The notes under the pieces: model-generated
What the model was told of the DNA's origin: nothing
Database searches by the model: none
The model's input: the letters and a program-made list of their open reading frames with translations, nothing else
NCBI RefSeq assembly: GCF_954871325.1
Contig: NC_088777.1
Location: 29,117,366-29,181,365 of the forward strand
From: Gordionus sp. m RMFG-2023
Lineage: Eukaryota; Nematomorpha; Gordioida; Chordodea; Parachordodidae
Reading direction: 5' to 3'
DNA: 64,000 nt
Shown: positions 23,467 through 34,189 of the stretch, piece by piece
Numbering within the stretch: the first letter of the stretch is position 1
Layout of the letters: the number at the start of each line of letters is the position of its first letter
Made by a program: the position numbers and the translations under genes

Positions 23467-24010
23467 TTGGTCTACATGGTCGAAGGTTTGAAACTGACTT
23501 TTATTAATAGTAATAACAAAAGATGGGAGAATAGGAAATTAACGACGTTTTAATTTAAAAGGTTGGATTTTACTTGGTGCTAAATTGGTATTCCAGAGAT
23601 CACATATTACTGGTGAGAGAAAAGTTTTGTTATGACTTTTAATGTTCAATTGGTTAAATATAATTTAAATTTATTTGTTAAATTTAAAATGTAATATGTA
23701 CTAAGGAGTAGGTATTTGAGTATTTTAATTCCATTAAATAAATAGGTATATAGAGTCCATTTGACTTTAAATAATAATGTGTGAAATATTATTATTTAAA
23801 TAATTTAGTTTATCTCTAAAGATAAATCTTATACTTGAGAATATAAGATTGATGGGAATCATAAATTTTTCCACTATTATATGTTTTTTTTATATAATTA
23901 TTTTTTGATTGGTTAAATAAAATATATCTTTATTATTTTTAGTTGATATTTTAATAATTATTTGGAGTAGTTATTTGAGCATTTTAATTCTAAAAAATTT
24001 GAAGGTTAAT
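23462..24010. repeat. 0.55-kb repeat X, right copy
   Basis: It matches 8003-8570 in the same orientation (TCGAAGGTTTGAAACTGACT, AGTAATAACAAAAGATGGGA and onward), with several deletions. It directly abuts the inverted THAP copy. Confidence 0.75.
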
Positions 24011-24261
24011 TAAGATTCAAAAAAAATTTTCCTGTAATAGTTCATGATTTTTTTATTCCCGTCATTCTTGGTGGGTTATCAACTAGTTAATAATAATACA
24101 ATTAGTCCACTCCTCACCCCGGCCCTAATAACATTATTAACTCCCATTAAAAATTTTATCCCATTCCCCCCAATTTACATTCATGGTTAATTTTTTTTGA
24201 CCAGGAACCCAAGTCTAAGTCGTAAAAATCGGCTCAACCCTGAACCAGGGTAGAAAAATCG

Positions 24262-24531
24262 ACCATGACCCACATTGAGCTTGTTGAGCCGACCTGGGTT
24301 GGCTTTTGGGTCGGCCTACTGGGTTGGGTTAATGGGTCGACTTGCTGGGTTGGACTACTGTATCGACTTGCTGGGTTGGGTTAATGGGTCGACTTGTTGG
24401 GTAGGTCTGCTAGGTTGGCCTAACTGGGTCGGCCTGCTGGATTGGTTTTGTGGGTTAGCTTTCTGGGTCGGCCTGCTAGATTGGCTTGCTGGGTCGACTA
24501 GCTGGGTTGGACTGTTGGGTTGACTTGCTAT
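24262..24531 (+). repeat. GGGTCGGCTTGCT minisatellite, split by a hAT insertion
   Basis: Units such as TGGGTCGGCTTGCTGGGTTG and TGGGTTAATGGGTCGACTTG recur every 15-30 bases. The same motif resumes at 26348-26385 after the hAT element. Open frames rich in G, L and W here come from the repeat. Confidence 0.85.
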
Positions 24532-26347
24532 CAGTGGCGTTTCTAGGGGGGGGGCGCGGGGGCTCGCGCCCCTGAAATATTTGAATAGCCCCCTGAAGCA
24601 AAAATTTTTTTTTTGATGGCTCCTTAATATCCCCTTGAACTAAAAATAAATTTTTTTGATTGCCCACTGAATGATTTCTTTTATAATTTTATTGTGTAAT
24701 ATATAGATTTAATTTTTTAATCTAAAAATTAATAAGTCTATCTAAATTATTCTTAAATGAATACTATTTTAATTATTAGATTAGATCAATACTTATAAGT
24801 TATATTTTCACTATGTCAGCTTGCAATCAAATTCTGTGTTAAAAATAGAATATTAATATTACTCACTAAATATTAATTTAGCATTAACAGTTGAAGCTTT
24901 ACTGACTATTATTTAAATTATTATATAACCCTATTAATTGAAAATTATCAAATTTAATATTTTAATTAGCCGAGTTCAAAATCACTAATCAATTATATTA
25001 TTGATATTTAAATTTAATTACCATGCCTCTTCTTAAAATTATTTTCAAGGTCCAAATCGAAATAAGTATAAGAGATTTATTTATAAAAAGTAAGTAAACA
25101 TATAGTTTATAATCCTCTATTAGATATAATTGATTACAGAAGATTAGGTTAAATACCACATTTACAGACGTATATGACAGTTATATAATATATTACAGTT
25201 AATATTTTAATAAATTTTACTAATAAATGCTTTTAATAATAAATATAAGTAACAATTTGCTTACAAATATTTAACGCCATCTATATATTTAAAATATAAT
25301 TAAAATTAAACGTATTATTATTCATCTCACAAGATATCTTATCTTCTCTTTTTTACTTGTTTTTAGGAAGCTATTTTTTTCTTCTTCGGAATATAGATTT
25401 GAGTTAAATTTTTAATACGAATATATTTTTAATATTATTACAAACTACTATTATTTTAAGATATAATATAACAACTAGAGATGGTGCGACAATAATATAT
25501 AAAATCTTAATTGCTTTCATGATATCACTCTGGTTCTTATTTTGTAGTTACAAAATGTTTCATTTCTAATATGGCATCCCTGCCTTGTAAATAACTTAAG
25601 GCTTCAATACATTTGCATAATTTCTTTTATAGATTTTTTGTGTTTTTGCTTTATCAATTTATCTAGCATAATAAATTCTGATATAAGTTAATATAGTGCT
25701 ATGACTGCAAATTACCCAGCATCTATTTTTATGTGGCTTGGTAATTTAAGATTATTATTACAGCTGCTGAGAGCATATGATTGCATATTTTATAAGCAAT
25801 AATGGTCAACTGTGTAGTTGTTTATATATCATTAAAAATGGAAGATAATCTTTTAGATATTTAACTCACAATTTTTTTCTCAATTACTTATCTAGCTTCC
25901 ATCATGTCATTTAAGAGCAAGCTCTAACCACTATATAGTTTTATGATTTGGATTGGTCGTTTATATTCTCTAAGAATTGTTGATTTGGTTAGGCCAATAA
26001 ATTTTTCCTTATTAGTCCATTCTATAAAACATTGTATAAAAATGGTAACAGAGTGTTTTAGTTTCTTGACCTTTTGTCAATGTAAGTTGTTAATTTATAA
26101 TATGTCGTTTTTAAAAACCATTAACAATTTAGGCATATGTATGAATTAATTAACCTTTTTTATCACTTGTTATTCTTTAGACGCAAATTTTTTATATAAG
26201 CAATCGAAAATATTTTAGTTTGTAATAAATAGATTTTGTATTAAAAAATAATATTTTTAGAAATGTCATATTGTTTTTAGAAATTTCATATTGTTTTAAT
26301 TATTTATGTTGAGCCCCCTGAGATTGTAAAGGCTAGCGACGCCCCTG
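24532..26347. mobile_element. hAT-type element with 8-bp TSD CTTGCTAT
   Basis: Ends CAGTGGCGTTTCTAGG and (inverted) CAGGGGCGTCGCTAGC are flanked exactly by CTTGCTAT (24524-24531, 26348-26355). A GC-rich hairpin (GGGGGCTCGCGCCCC) sits just inside the left end. The 1.8-kb interior has no recognisable transposase. About 270 bases (25020-25290) match the other hAT-type element at 28420-28125 in reverse, so they share a body. Confidence 0.88.
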
Positions 26348-26774
26348 CTTGCTATGTCGGCTTGCTGGGTCAGTTTGCTGGATAGTGATACTAAAAAATA
26401 CTCAAAACTTTTGATTCTACTAATAAATTTGTACTGCCACAATATTTTACACCACGAGGAAAAATAAATTATGAAATTTTTTTTAAAATTTATATTAAGT
26501 CTAGTTAAAAGCTTTGATACTATAAATTTGTTCTAAAACATTTGAGTTCATAAAGAAATTTCGAGTGCTAATATTTTTTAACCCCCGCATACAATACAAT
26601 CAGGCATTCCATTTTTAAAGTTTAATATATTTTTATTATAAAATATATAGTTAAGAAAGATTTATTCGACGCACAGATCATGTGATTTCTTACTGCGTAT
26701 GAACGTTAAATATGGCTATATATTCGCCATTTTTCTTATTCTTTTCTAATTCAATCGCGTATTGATTTATAAAA

Positions 26775-27444
26775 TTGGCTACCTCATTCGAATCCAAAAT
26801 ATGTCCTACTTGCCGGAAACTTATACATTTAACAAATGAAGGTGATTTTTATGTTCATGGAGCAATTTCGAATAGGTGTCCTCATTCTAGACTTGCTCCT
26901 CTCTCTCATATGGCTTACTCACTTCCCAACTCATTCTTGGAACCACCTTCAAACCGTGCCTCTAATACCACTTTCTCAGACAATTTTCTCAATACTACAT
27001 ATAAGTTAAAATTCTTCTACTTCGGCTACAATACTTTTAAAATACCTGACAAATCAGTCCAGAAATCCATAACTCAACAAATAAAGGACGCCAGTTTAAA
27101 TATCCTTAGCCATCTTCAAGATACCCAAATCTATTCACATCCAAAAAACAAAACAAAAAAAGTAACTCCACTCCAGCAAAAAACTTCATTGATCTCGAAG
27201 AAAATCGATAGTATTAACATCAAAGGGGCTCTCAAACTCATTTCGACTAATGATACCCTTGCTGATTTCTCAGAAGAAACCTTAAGCAAGCTACGCTCAA
27301 AACATCCGACTTCGACTCTTAACCCAATAATTACACAGCTTTACACGCATTGTGCAGCAGACTTCACACCAGAAGAAGTAAGGAAAGCAATCCTATCATT
27401 TCATCGTGACTCAGCGCATGGACTTGACGGAATTAGATCAATCT
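26775..27444 (+). pseudogene. LINE ORF, 5' part (N-terminal and thumb-adjacent region)
   Basis: MATSFESKICPTCRKLIHL opens with a C-x2-C. A long basic linker follows, then SLISKKIDSINIKGALKLIS, ETLSKLRSKHPTSTL and TPEEVRKAILSFHRDSAHGL with DGIR. The last block is the common non-LTR upstream motif (VxxAIxSFxxxSAxGxDGLR) preceding the RT fingers. The reading is cut at 27445 by a hAT-type element and resumes at 28657. There is no apurinic endonuclease in front. Confidence 0.85.
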
Positions 27445-28656
27445 CATAGGCGTAGCCAGAGGGGGGACAAGGGGAAATTCCCCCCCCCCTTCAGAAATTT
27501 ATCACTTTTTGTAAATATCATTTTTAGCTAATAAAAAATACCCCCCTTAGTCCTCTCCCCACTCCCTGACCCTCAAATATGTATGCATATATCTTAAATA
27601 ATAATTTAAAAGAAAGAATGTAAAAGTTGATATTTTTTTATAAAACTATTCATCATAATTTATAGATTTTTGGGAAAATAAATTTATAAATATATAAAAT
27701 GAACCAAAAATATTTTTTAATAAATGGAATATAAGCCAAAGATAAGTCTAAGACAGAAGTGAAATGTATTATAATTATTAATAATAGATCCATAAAGTTA
27801 CTAAATAATATAATATATCAAATATAATTTTTTATAAAGTGTGTAATTTTAATTTATTAATCTTAATAAAAGTAAAATAAAATTTTAAAACTATTGATAA
27901 AATTAAATCATGTATTAAAAAAATATTTAAGCACAATACAAGCAGTGGAATATTATATGTCGTAGATTTACAGTATATCTAATTATCAAATGACAATCAA
28001 GTAATTTTAACCAATATAGCGAATAATCTATTTTACAGATAACTATAAAATATTGATAAGGACATCAGAAAATATTTTTTAAAGACATTGTAGGATAAAT
28101 AATATGAAAATTAAATTTAAATATCATTTTTATTAAAAAAAATAGATGGCGTTAAATAATTGAATTCAAATTGTTGCTATATTTAATATCAAGAGCATTG
28201 ATTAGTAAAATTTGTTAAATTATTAACTGTAATATATTCTCTAACTGTCAAATATGTCTGTAAAAGTGGAATTTTACCTAGAATTTTATAACTAATTCTA
28301 TATAATAGAGTAAAATCAACTATATGTCTACTTACTTTTTATAAATAAATTACTTATAATTGTTTGGAATAAATTATTACCATGCTTTTATATTAAGGTA
28401 TATACAATACAAGTAATTTATTATATTTTTATTTTATATAAACTAATAAAAATATTTTTCATATAAACTAATAAAAATATATTTCATATTTGTTCCAGGC
28501 TTATTTTTTTTTATTAAAATTTGTAAAAATATTTATGACTATATATAGACTAAAGTAACCCGGCCGAAGGCCCGCCCAAAAGGGTGTCTGGGGGCGAAGC
28601 CCCCAGTAATTTTTTAATTCCCCCCCCTCCTTATGAAAATCCTAGCTACGCCTATG
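27445..28656. mobile_element. hAT-type MITE inserted in the LINE, TSD ATCAATCT
   Basis: Ends CATAGGCGTAGCCAG and (inverted) CATAGGCGTAGCTAGG are flanked by ATCAATCT (27437-27444, 28657-28664). Near the right end are two GC hairpins with a CGAAG or GAAGG loop (28562, 28588). The interior is non-coding. Its 28125-28420 segment matches 25290-25020 of the previous hAT-type element in reverse. Confidence 0.9.
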
Positions 28657-30703
28657 ATCAATCTTCTTACAGGACATAACCACTCCCATGATTTGTGCTA
28701 ATGTTTCAATTCTCTCCAAAATTACCAACTTATGCAATAAAATTTTAAAAGGAGATGTGCCAAGCTTTATAACCCCTTGCTCTTTGGAGCCAGACTCATC
28801 GCACTCCAAAACCCCAACAAGGACATCCGTCCCATCTCCATTGGTTCAACTTATCGAAGATTGGTAGCAATATTAATTTCCTCAAGAATCAAACACGAAG
28901 CATCACACATCCTCAGCCCTTTTCAATTGGGTGTTGGCGTACCTGGTGGATGTGAAGCAGCAGTAGACTTAACAAGAATTCATCTTGAAAATAACCTAAC
29001 TAACGAAGCTTTAGTGAAAATCGACTTTTCCAACGCATACAACACTCTTTCCCGCAACATCTTCTTACATTCCACTTGTTCCTATTTCCCCGCTTACACA
29101 AAATTTCTTTTCTCATGTTACCAATCTCCTACAATTCTACAATTCAACACGGAAAAAATACTTTCAGTTGAGGGTATTCAACAAGGAGACCCCCTTGGAT
29201 CTTTTCTATTTAGTCTTGAAATCAATGACATTATTAAATCAATAAACGCTTCTTGTACTTTATCGCTTCGTGCCTGGTATATCGATGACGGAATCTTAAG
29301 TGGCTCCCACAGTGAAATTGACAAAGCAGTCAACATAATTCATGAAAAGGGAACTACCATTGGACTCTCTCTTAACCCGAGCAAATTCGAATTCATCCAA
29401 TTGAATTCAAACGCTCCAAACTCATATAATTTCAAATTCACTGTTATTGATGAATTAACACACTAGGATCTCCCGTAGGAGGACATAAGGCAATTTGTGC
29501 CTTCCTTCATTCCACCCTTGAAATCATCCTTAAACTTGAGGACATCTTTACTCATCTTCCCTCACACAAGTCTTTTTTCTTACTAAAAAATTTCTTTTTC
29601 ATACCAAGAATTCTTTATGCACTTCGCGCAACGCCCATATTTAAATATCCTTCTCCATTAAAAACATACGAAAACGGAATAAAAGACCTAACCGACAAAA
29701 AAAATAAATCTAAGATTCAACGAATCCGCTTGGGAGCAAGCTTCGCTCCCCCCAAAATCCGGTGAACTTGGCATTAGATCTCCTTATGATCTAGCAATAA
29801 CCTCTTTCATATCTAGTAGTCTCTTGTCAAAGCAAATAACAAACGCCCATCATTCTAAAGAAGATCTTTCCTTAATTGAGGCCATAAACACTTGGAAAAC
29901 TCGAATCAATGTTGATACTCATCCCCCCACAACCAATAGACAGAAGGACTTGGATGCTCCGGTAGTTGCTCGCTGCGTTGAAACTCTCTTATCTAGCATG
30001 CAATTAACTGACCGCATCCTATTCTCTTCCCTGTTCAATGGACTGGACACGAGTTTCTCGAGGCCATTTCTTCTATCAATCTTCAACTTCAACTTTCGAA
30101 CAACGAACTTACCCACGCCATCGGTATTCGTCTAAATTGCTCAATCACCCACCCTCACATCTGTTCATGCTGTAACTCGGCCGTTGACACGAATGGAAGA
30201 TATAGTTTACATTGTCGCTCCTGCAATGGTCGATTCATTCGACACAGGCAATGCAATTCAATCATCCAACACGCCTTGAAATCAGCACAAATCCCATCCA
30301 CACTTGAACCTCAGGGTCTTTTCAGATCTGATGGTAAACGTCCAGACGGCATCACTCAAATTCCGTGGAGGAGAGAACAATTATTAGTATGGGACTTTTC
30401 TTGTATTGACCCCCTTGCCCCATCTAACCAGACACTCAACATCATAGACCAGAAGGAACAGCTTAAAACCTCGAAATACACAGAAATTACTAATGATCAT
30501 TGTTTCATTCCAATTATTTCAACCACACTTGCCACCTTCGGCAAACTTGCCTTAGCTTTTTTAAAAATTTAGGATCTCAAATCAGCAAACAATCGGAAGA
30601 ACCTCGAGAGGGTTTTTTTCTTCGACAAAGGCTAGCCATAGCAATCCTTAAAGCCAATTATATCAGCTTCAATGGGAGTCTAATAGCCAAACAGCCATCC
30701 TAA
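28657..30703 (+). pseudogene. LINE reverse transcriptase and C-terminal PDG...WD domain
   Basis: This continues the LINE after the insertion. RT motifs in order: DIRPISIGSTYRRLVA; FQLGVGVPGGCEAAVDL; VKIDFSNAYNTLSRN (motif A); GIQQGDPLGSFLFSLE (motif B); AWYIDDGIL (catalytic YxDD); GLSLNPSKFEFI. Downstream are CSCCNSAVDTNGRYSLHCRS with RFIRHRQCN (a Cys/His knuckle) and KRPDGITQIPWRREQLLVWD (PDG...WD). The last may be a restriction-like endonuclease core, which would place the element among RLE-type LINEs; that part is inference. About four frame changes separate the pieces (near 28770, 29465, 29750 and 30130), so the copy is recent but dead. Confidence 0.85.
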
Positions 30704-32060
30704 ATCCTTTTTTTTCCTCTCATTATACCATCCCCGTTCTTCATTGGTGTTTTAAATTTTTTTTTATATTCATATTCCTTTTGTCGCATTTTAATATAGA
30801 CTTTATTTATACGTTCATATATTCATTATTATATACATTTGATTTTTAATTCAAATTTATGTGATTTGATTTTGTAATTTTCATATATATTTTTTAATCT
30901 AGTTTTTTATATACATTACAATATGTGTTTTCTTAATAATTTATATACTATTTGTAATTGATATTTTTTATATTGAATTTTGAATTTCTTTTATATGAAT
31001 TTATTGGATGTTTTATGAAATAAAATATTATTCTTATGTTAAAAAAAAATGTAAAAACATAAAAAAATGATATATTTATGTTTTTGGCCCAATAAAAGGT
31101 TCAAAATATTGGAAAGAAGTCCTAAAACAATTGGGGCTAGTATTAAATTCACACTGCTATTCTATTTCATTCCATAAGGAATTAAAATATAAAAAAGTTT
31201 TAAAAATTTCAAAAACTTTGTTATGAGACTAGTTAAAAGTTTTTTTTTTTAAAACCTCATCGGATAAGAATTTCGGCTAATCATCCTCAGCGTTATGTTA
31301 TTAATATATAATTAATTTTTAATAAATAAAAAGAAAAATTGTGCAATGCTGACGGACGATTAGCAGAAATCCTTAGCCAATGCCTAATTAGTTCAGCTGA
31401 TTTTAGGCAAATCTAATTACCAAAGTTTTTAGCCGATTATGCACTACAAGATCAGACCACAATAAAACACTTATAAAATTCGGAAATAAAAATTTAAATC
31501 ATGGAAATTTCCTATTAAAAGTAATGAAAATAAGGATTAGTTAAGTGACACACTATAATGCTAACAGAAGCTCTTCGTTAGATTTTAAAAATAGAAAATA
31601 ACAAAATTATTAAGGTATGTAATTTACTCTATTTTTAACTTTTTTCCCCAAATCTGCTCACAACTGATTATAATAATCTCGATTGTGTTTGTGAATATAT
31701 TAAAACATTATAATTTAAGCAATTGAATTGTGAAAGAAAGTTTAGTATATTTAAAATAGGCTTAGGGCATATATGAAATACAACTTTTATTGATGTTCTT
31801 GAAAAGTAAATTGTTGATGCAAATTTAAATAAAAAAAATTTTCTATATTTGCGCTAAAGTTCTTAATTAATGAGATTTAAAGTTTTAAATTTTACCATTC
31901 TTTTAATTTATTTATTTAAATTCTATTTTGGAAACTATATTTGGAATATGTCTGATTTTATACAATCAATCTTATTAAAGGTGTAATATTTGTATTATTT
32001 AGATTTTGTAGTGCTATATATAATAATTTTAAATATGAAATCAATGATTTTTGCAATTTA
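30704..32060. other. LINE 3' flank and AT-rich spacer
   Basis: A T-rich 3' trailer of the LINE runs to about 31020 and ends near an A-rich run (31041). At 31267-31291 and 31348-31377 a 27-bp inverted repeat (GAATTTCGGCTAATCATCCT with GGACGATTAGCAGAAATC) encloses 56 bases. No gene is seen. Confidence 0.55.
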
Positions 32061-32279
32061 ATGTTGTTAAACGGCTAAGCCGAGTCGACTTACTGTGACT
32101 CGAGCTTAATTTCTAGTCGAAAAAACGATTTCGATCAGAATCGACTTTAAGGGCGATTTTATATACAAAAATAAAAATGTTATAAAATTATTTATAAAAT
32201 TTATAATTATAGCTTTTAATATATATCAGACCTGTAGATGTACGATGCATTAAAAAATAAAATCATCTTCTTTTAAAAA

Positions 32280-32470
32280 ATCTCTTAACCTAGTGTTAAT
32301 AGTCGAGTTCTCCTGACTTCGACTCCGAGTTGAAGTCGCAATAAATCGACTCATTTATACGACTCGAGTTATGAACTTGAGTCGTGAACTCAAGTCGAGA
32401 CTCGAATCATACTTGAGTCGAGACTCGAGTTATGAACTTGAGTCATGAACTCCACTCGCGATTCTAGTTT
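32280..32470. repeat. GACTCGAGTT/AACTTGAGTC self-complementary array
   Basis: Short words GACTCGAGT, GAACTTGAGTC and AACTCAAGTCGAGACTCGA repeat and are each near-palindromic, so the block can fold in many registers. It begins after a terminus-like GTTGTTAAACGGCTAAGCCG (32067), which resembles the MITE end at 1163. Confidence 0.6.
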
Positions 32471-32477
32471 TGAATTT

Positions 32478-32835
32478 GAGTAGTAAACTCAACAGGTTAA
32501 CTTAAATTTTATGAAACACGATAACATATATTAGTGTTGTTAATTGGGTGTAATACCTTAACCTGGCACTTGGCTCTAAAAATCGATTAATTGAGTAGTG
32601 AACTCAACAGGTTAACTTAAATTTTATGAAGCTCGATTACTTATATTAGTGTTGTTAATTGGGTGTAATAACTTAACCTGGCACTTGGCTCTAAAAATCG
32701 ATTAATTGAGTAGTGAACTCAACAGGTTAACTTAAATTTTATGAAACTCGATTACTTATATTAGTGTTGTTAATTGGTTGGTTGTGTAATACCTTATGGC
32801 ACTTGTCTCTAAAAATCGATTAAATGAGCTATGAG
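32478..32835. repeat. Three tandem 115-bp units
   Basis: GAGTAGTAAACTCAACAGGT or GAGTAGTGAACTCAACAGGT begins at 32478, 32593 and 32708. Each is followed by GTGTTGTTAATTGGGTG and CTGGCACTTGGCTCTAAAAA. The units are very similar; the third has small changes. Confidence 0.88.
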
Positions 32836-32975
32836 CATAAACCCTGAGCACAATAGGGGTTCAGACCCATATATTCTAAGTTATTTCTTATTGAACTTAT
32901 TAAAGTATATAAATATATGGTAATTAGAGGTATCAATCGATGCAAACGCTACCTCTCGATAGGTGAAGCTATTAC

Positions 32976-33071
32976 GGGGGGGGGGGGGGTCAGAATTAAT
33001 TTTATGTATTAAATAAGTCTAGTTCTACCTTAATATGGTGTTTATGAGTACAACTTGCGTGGGGGGGGGGG
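32976..33071. repeat. Two long poly-G runs
   Basis: Runs of about 14 and about 12 G lie 85 bases apart (32976 and 33060) in an otherwise AT-rich stretch. Both are followed by (A/T)-rich DNA. They resemble the G runs just inside the hAT-type MITE ends (for example 24546, 27476, 45812), but no terminal repeat accompanies them here. Confidence 0.6.
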
Positions 33072-33429
33072 TTAAAATAATATTTGATATAGTTACTCAT
33101 ATAACCGATAATTAAAGACCTTGCTTAATTATATTATCACCCCGTAAGATATCCTAATTAATATTTGTTTATTTTTAGTAAAATACTTTATTTTATTTAT
33201 ATTTAAATAATTTGTTTATACTATATTATGATGCTTCTATTATATTATGAAAATGGTTGTATTTATTTCTAGTTTTTTAATAAAAAAATGATATGCTGCT
33301 ATTGTTTTGTAATGATGCTTACTACCAAAGGCAATACCGAGCAAATCGTGATTTTACAATTTTTATTGATACATATTGTTAAATACGAAAATTTATTAAA
33401 ATGTAATAAGAATTTAACATATATTATAA

Positions 33430-33600
33430 TGGAATCACATGGTCGAGTTCGGCCTCCTATATATCATCCCTCAAGGACGGAACTCCCAAGCATTAAGAAA
33501 AAAAATGATCATTGCTGGGATTCGATCCCATAACCATCGTATTGGTAAGCAACGCTCTTGCCGACTAGGCCATAGCGGTTTTCCAAAAATCATGATTTTT
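33430..33600 (-). repeat. tRNA-headed SINE candidate
   Basis: On the minus strand a perfect A box (TGGCCTAGTCGG) and a near-perfect B box (GGATCGAATCC) form a tRNA-like head, with CTTACCA as a possible 7-base anticodon loop (TAC, valine-like). It is followed by a body unrelated to tRNA (AATGCTTGGGAGTTCCGTCC, GGAGGCCGAACTCGACCATG). Frames through it on the plus strand are spurious. Confidence 0.6.
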
Positions 33601-33649
33601 CAAATATATATTCTAAATATATTTGGTAGTGCCTATCCAAATGAAAAAT

Positions 33650-34189
33650 AAACAAAATACAAATTTGATAGAATCATATATTTATTTACAGATTCTATGA
33701 ACATTATATCTCAATATTGTTAGTAATCATTAAAACACTTACACTAAAGAATTTAAACTTAAAATGAGCCACCACCCACCCTTAAAGTAATTAAATTATA
33801 CTGTAGTTCTCGGGTATGGGCTCTTTTTTTTGCCCCACTTCTTTTTAATAAGCCTATAGAGGTTTAAGCAACATTTTTCAAAATGTTGCGCCTACAAGTA
33901 CGTGCGGCTTGCCCACAAACGTATGGAGGGCTCCTCATATTTTTATACACCCTAATAAATTAGTTCCAATTAGATGGAAATGAGGAAAACCTAGCGTAGC
34001 TCTGTTGAACCTTCGACGCTAGAAGGCAAAGCGCTATATATCAAGTATCATGTAAATTTGATAGGTAATACCTTAAGGTAGTAAGCATCATTAACCGCTA
34101 TCTTTGTAATATTATTTTTGTTACAATTCATTAGTGATTTTCACGCTAAAAATTTTAGCAAAAAATATGTTTTGAACATTGATAAGAGT
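33650..34189. other. Unassigned spacer, locally GC-richer
   Basis: The interval 33790-34110 is less AT-rich than its surroundings (CGCCTACAAGTACGTGCGGC, GTAGCTCTGTTGAACCTTCG) and has a short inverted repeat CAACATTTTTCAAAATGTTG at 33870. It could be the 5' side of the decayed LINE that resumes at 36765, interrupted by the foldback element; this is inference. Confidence 0.35.

Noticed and set aside
24275-24523. Open frame rich in Gly, Leu and Trp
   Set aside because: It is the translation of the GGGTCGGCTTGCT minisatellite and ends within a hAT insertion; no domain.
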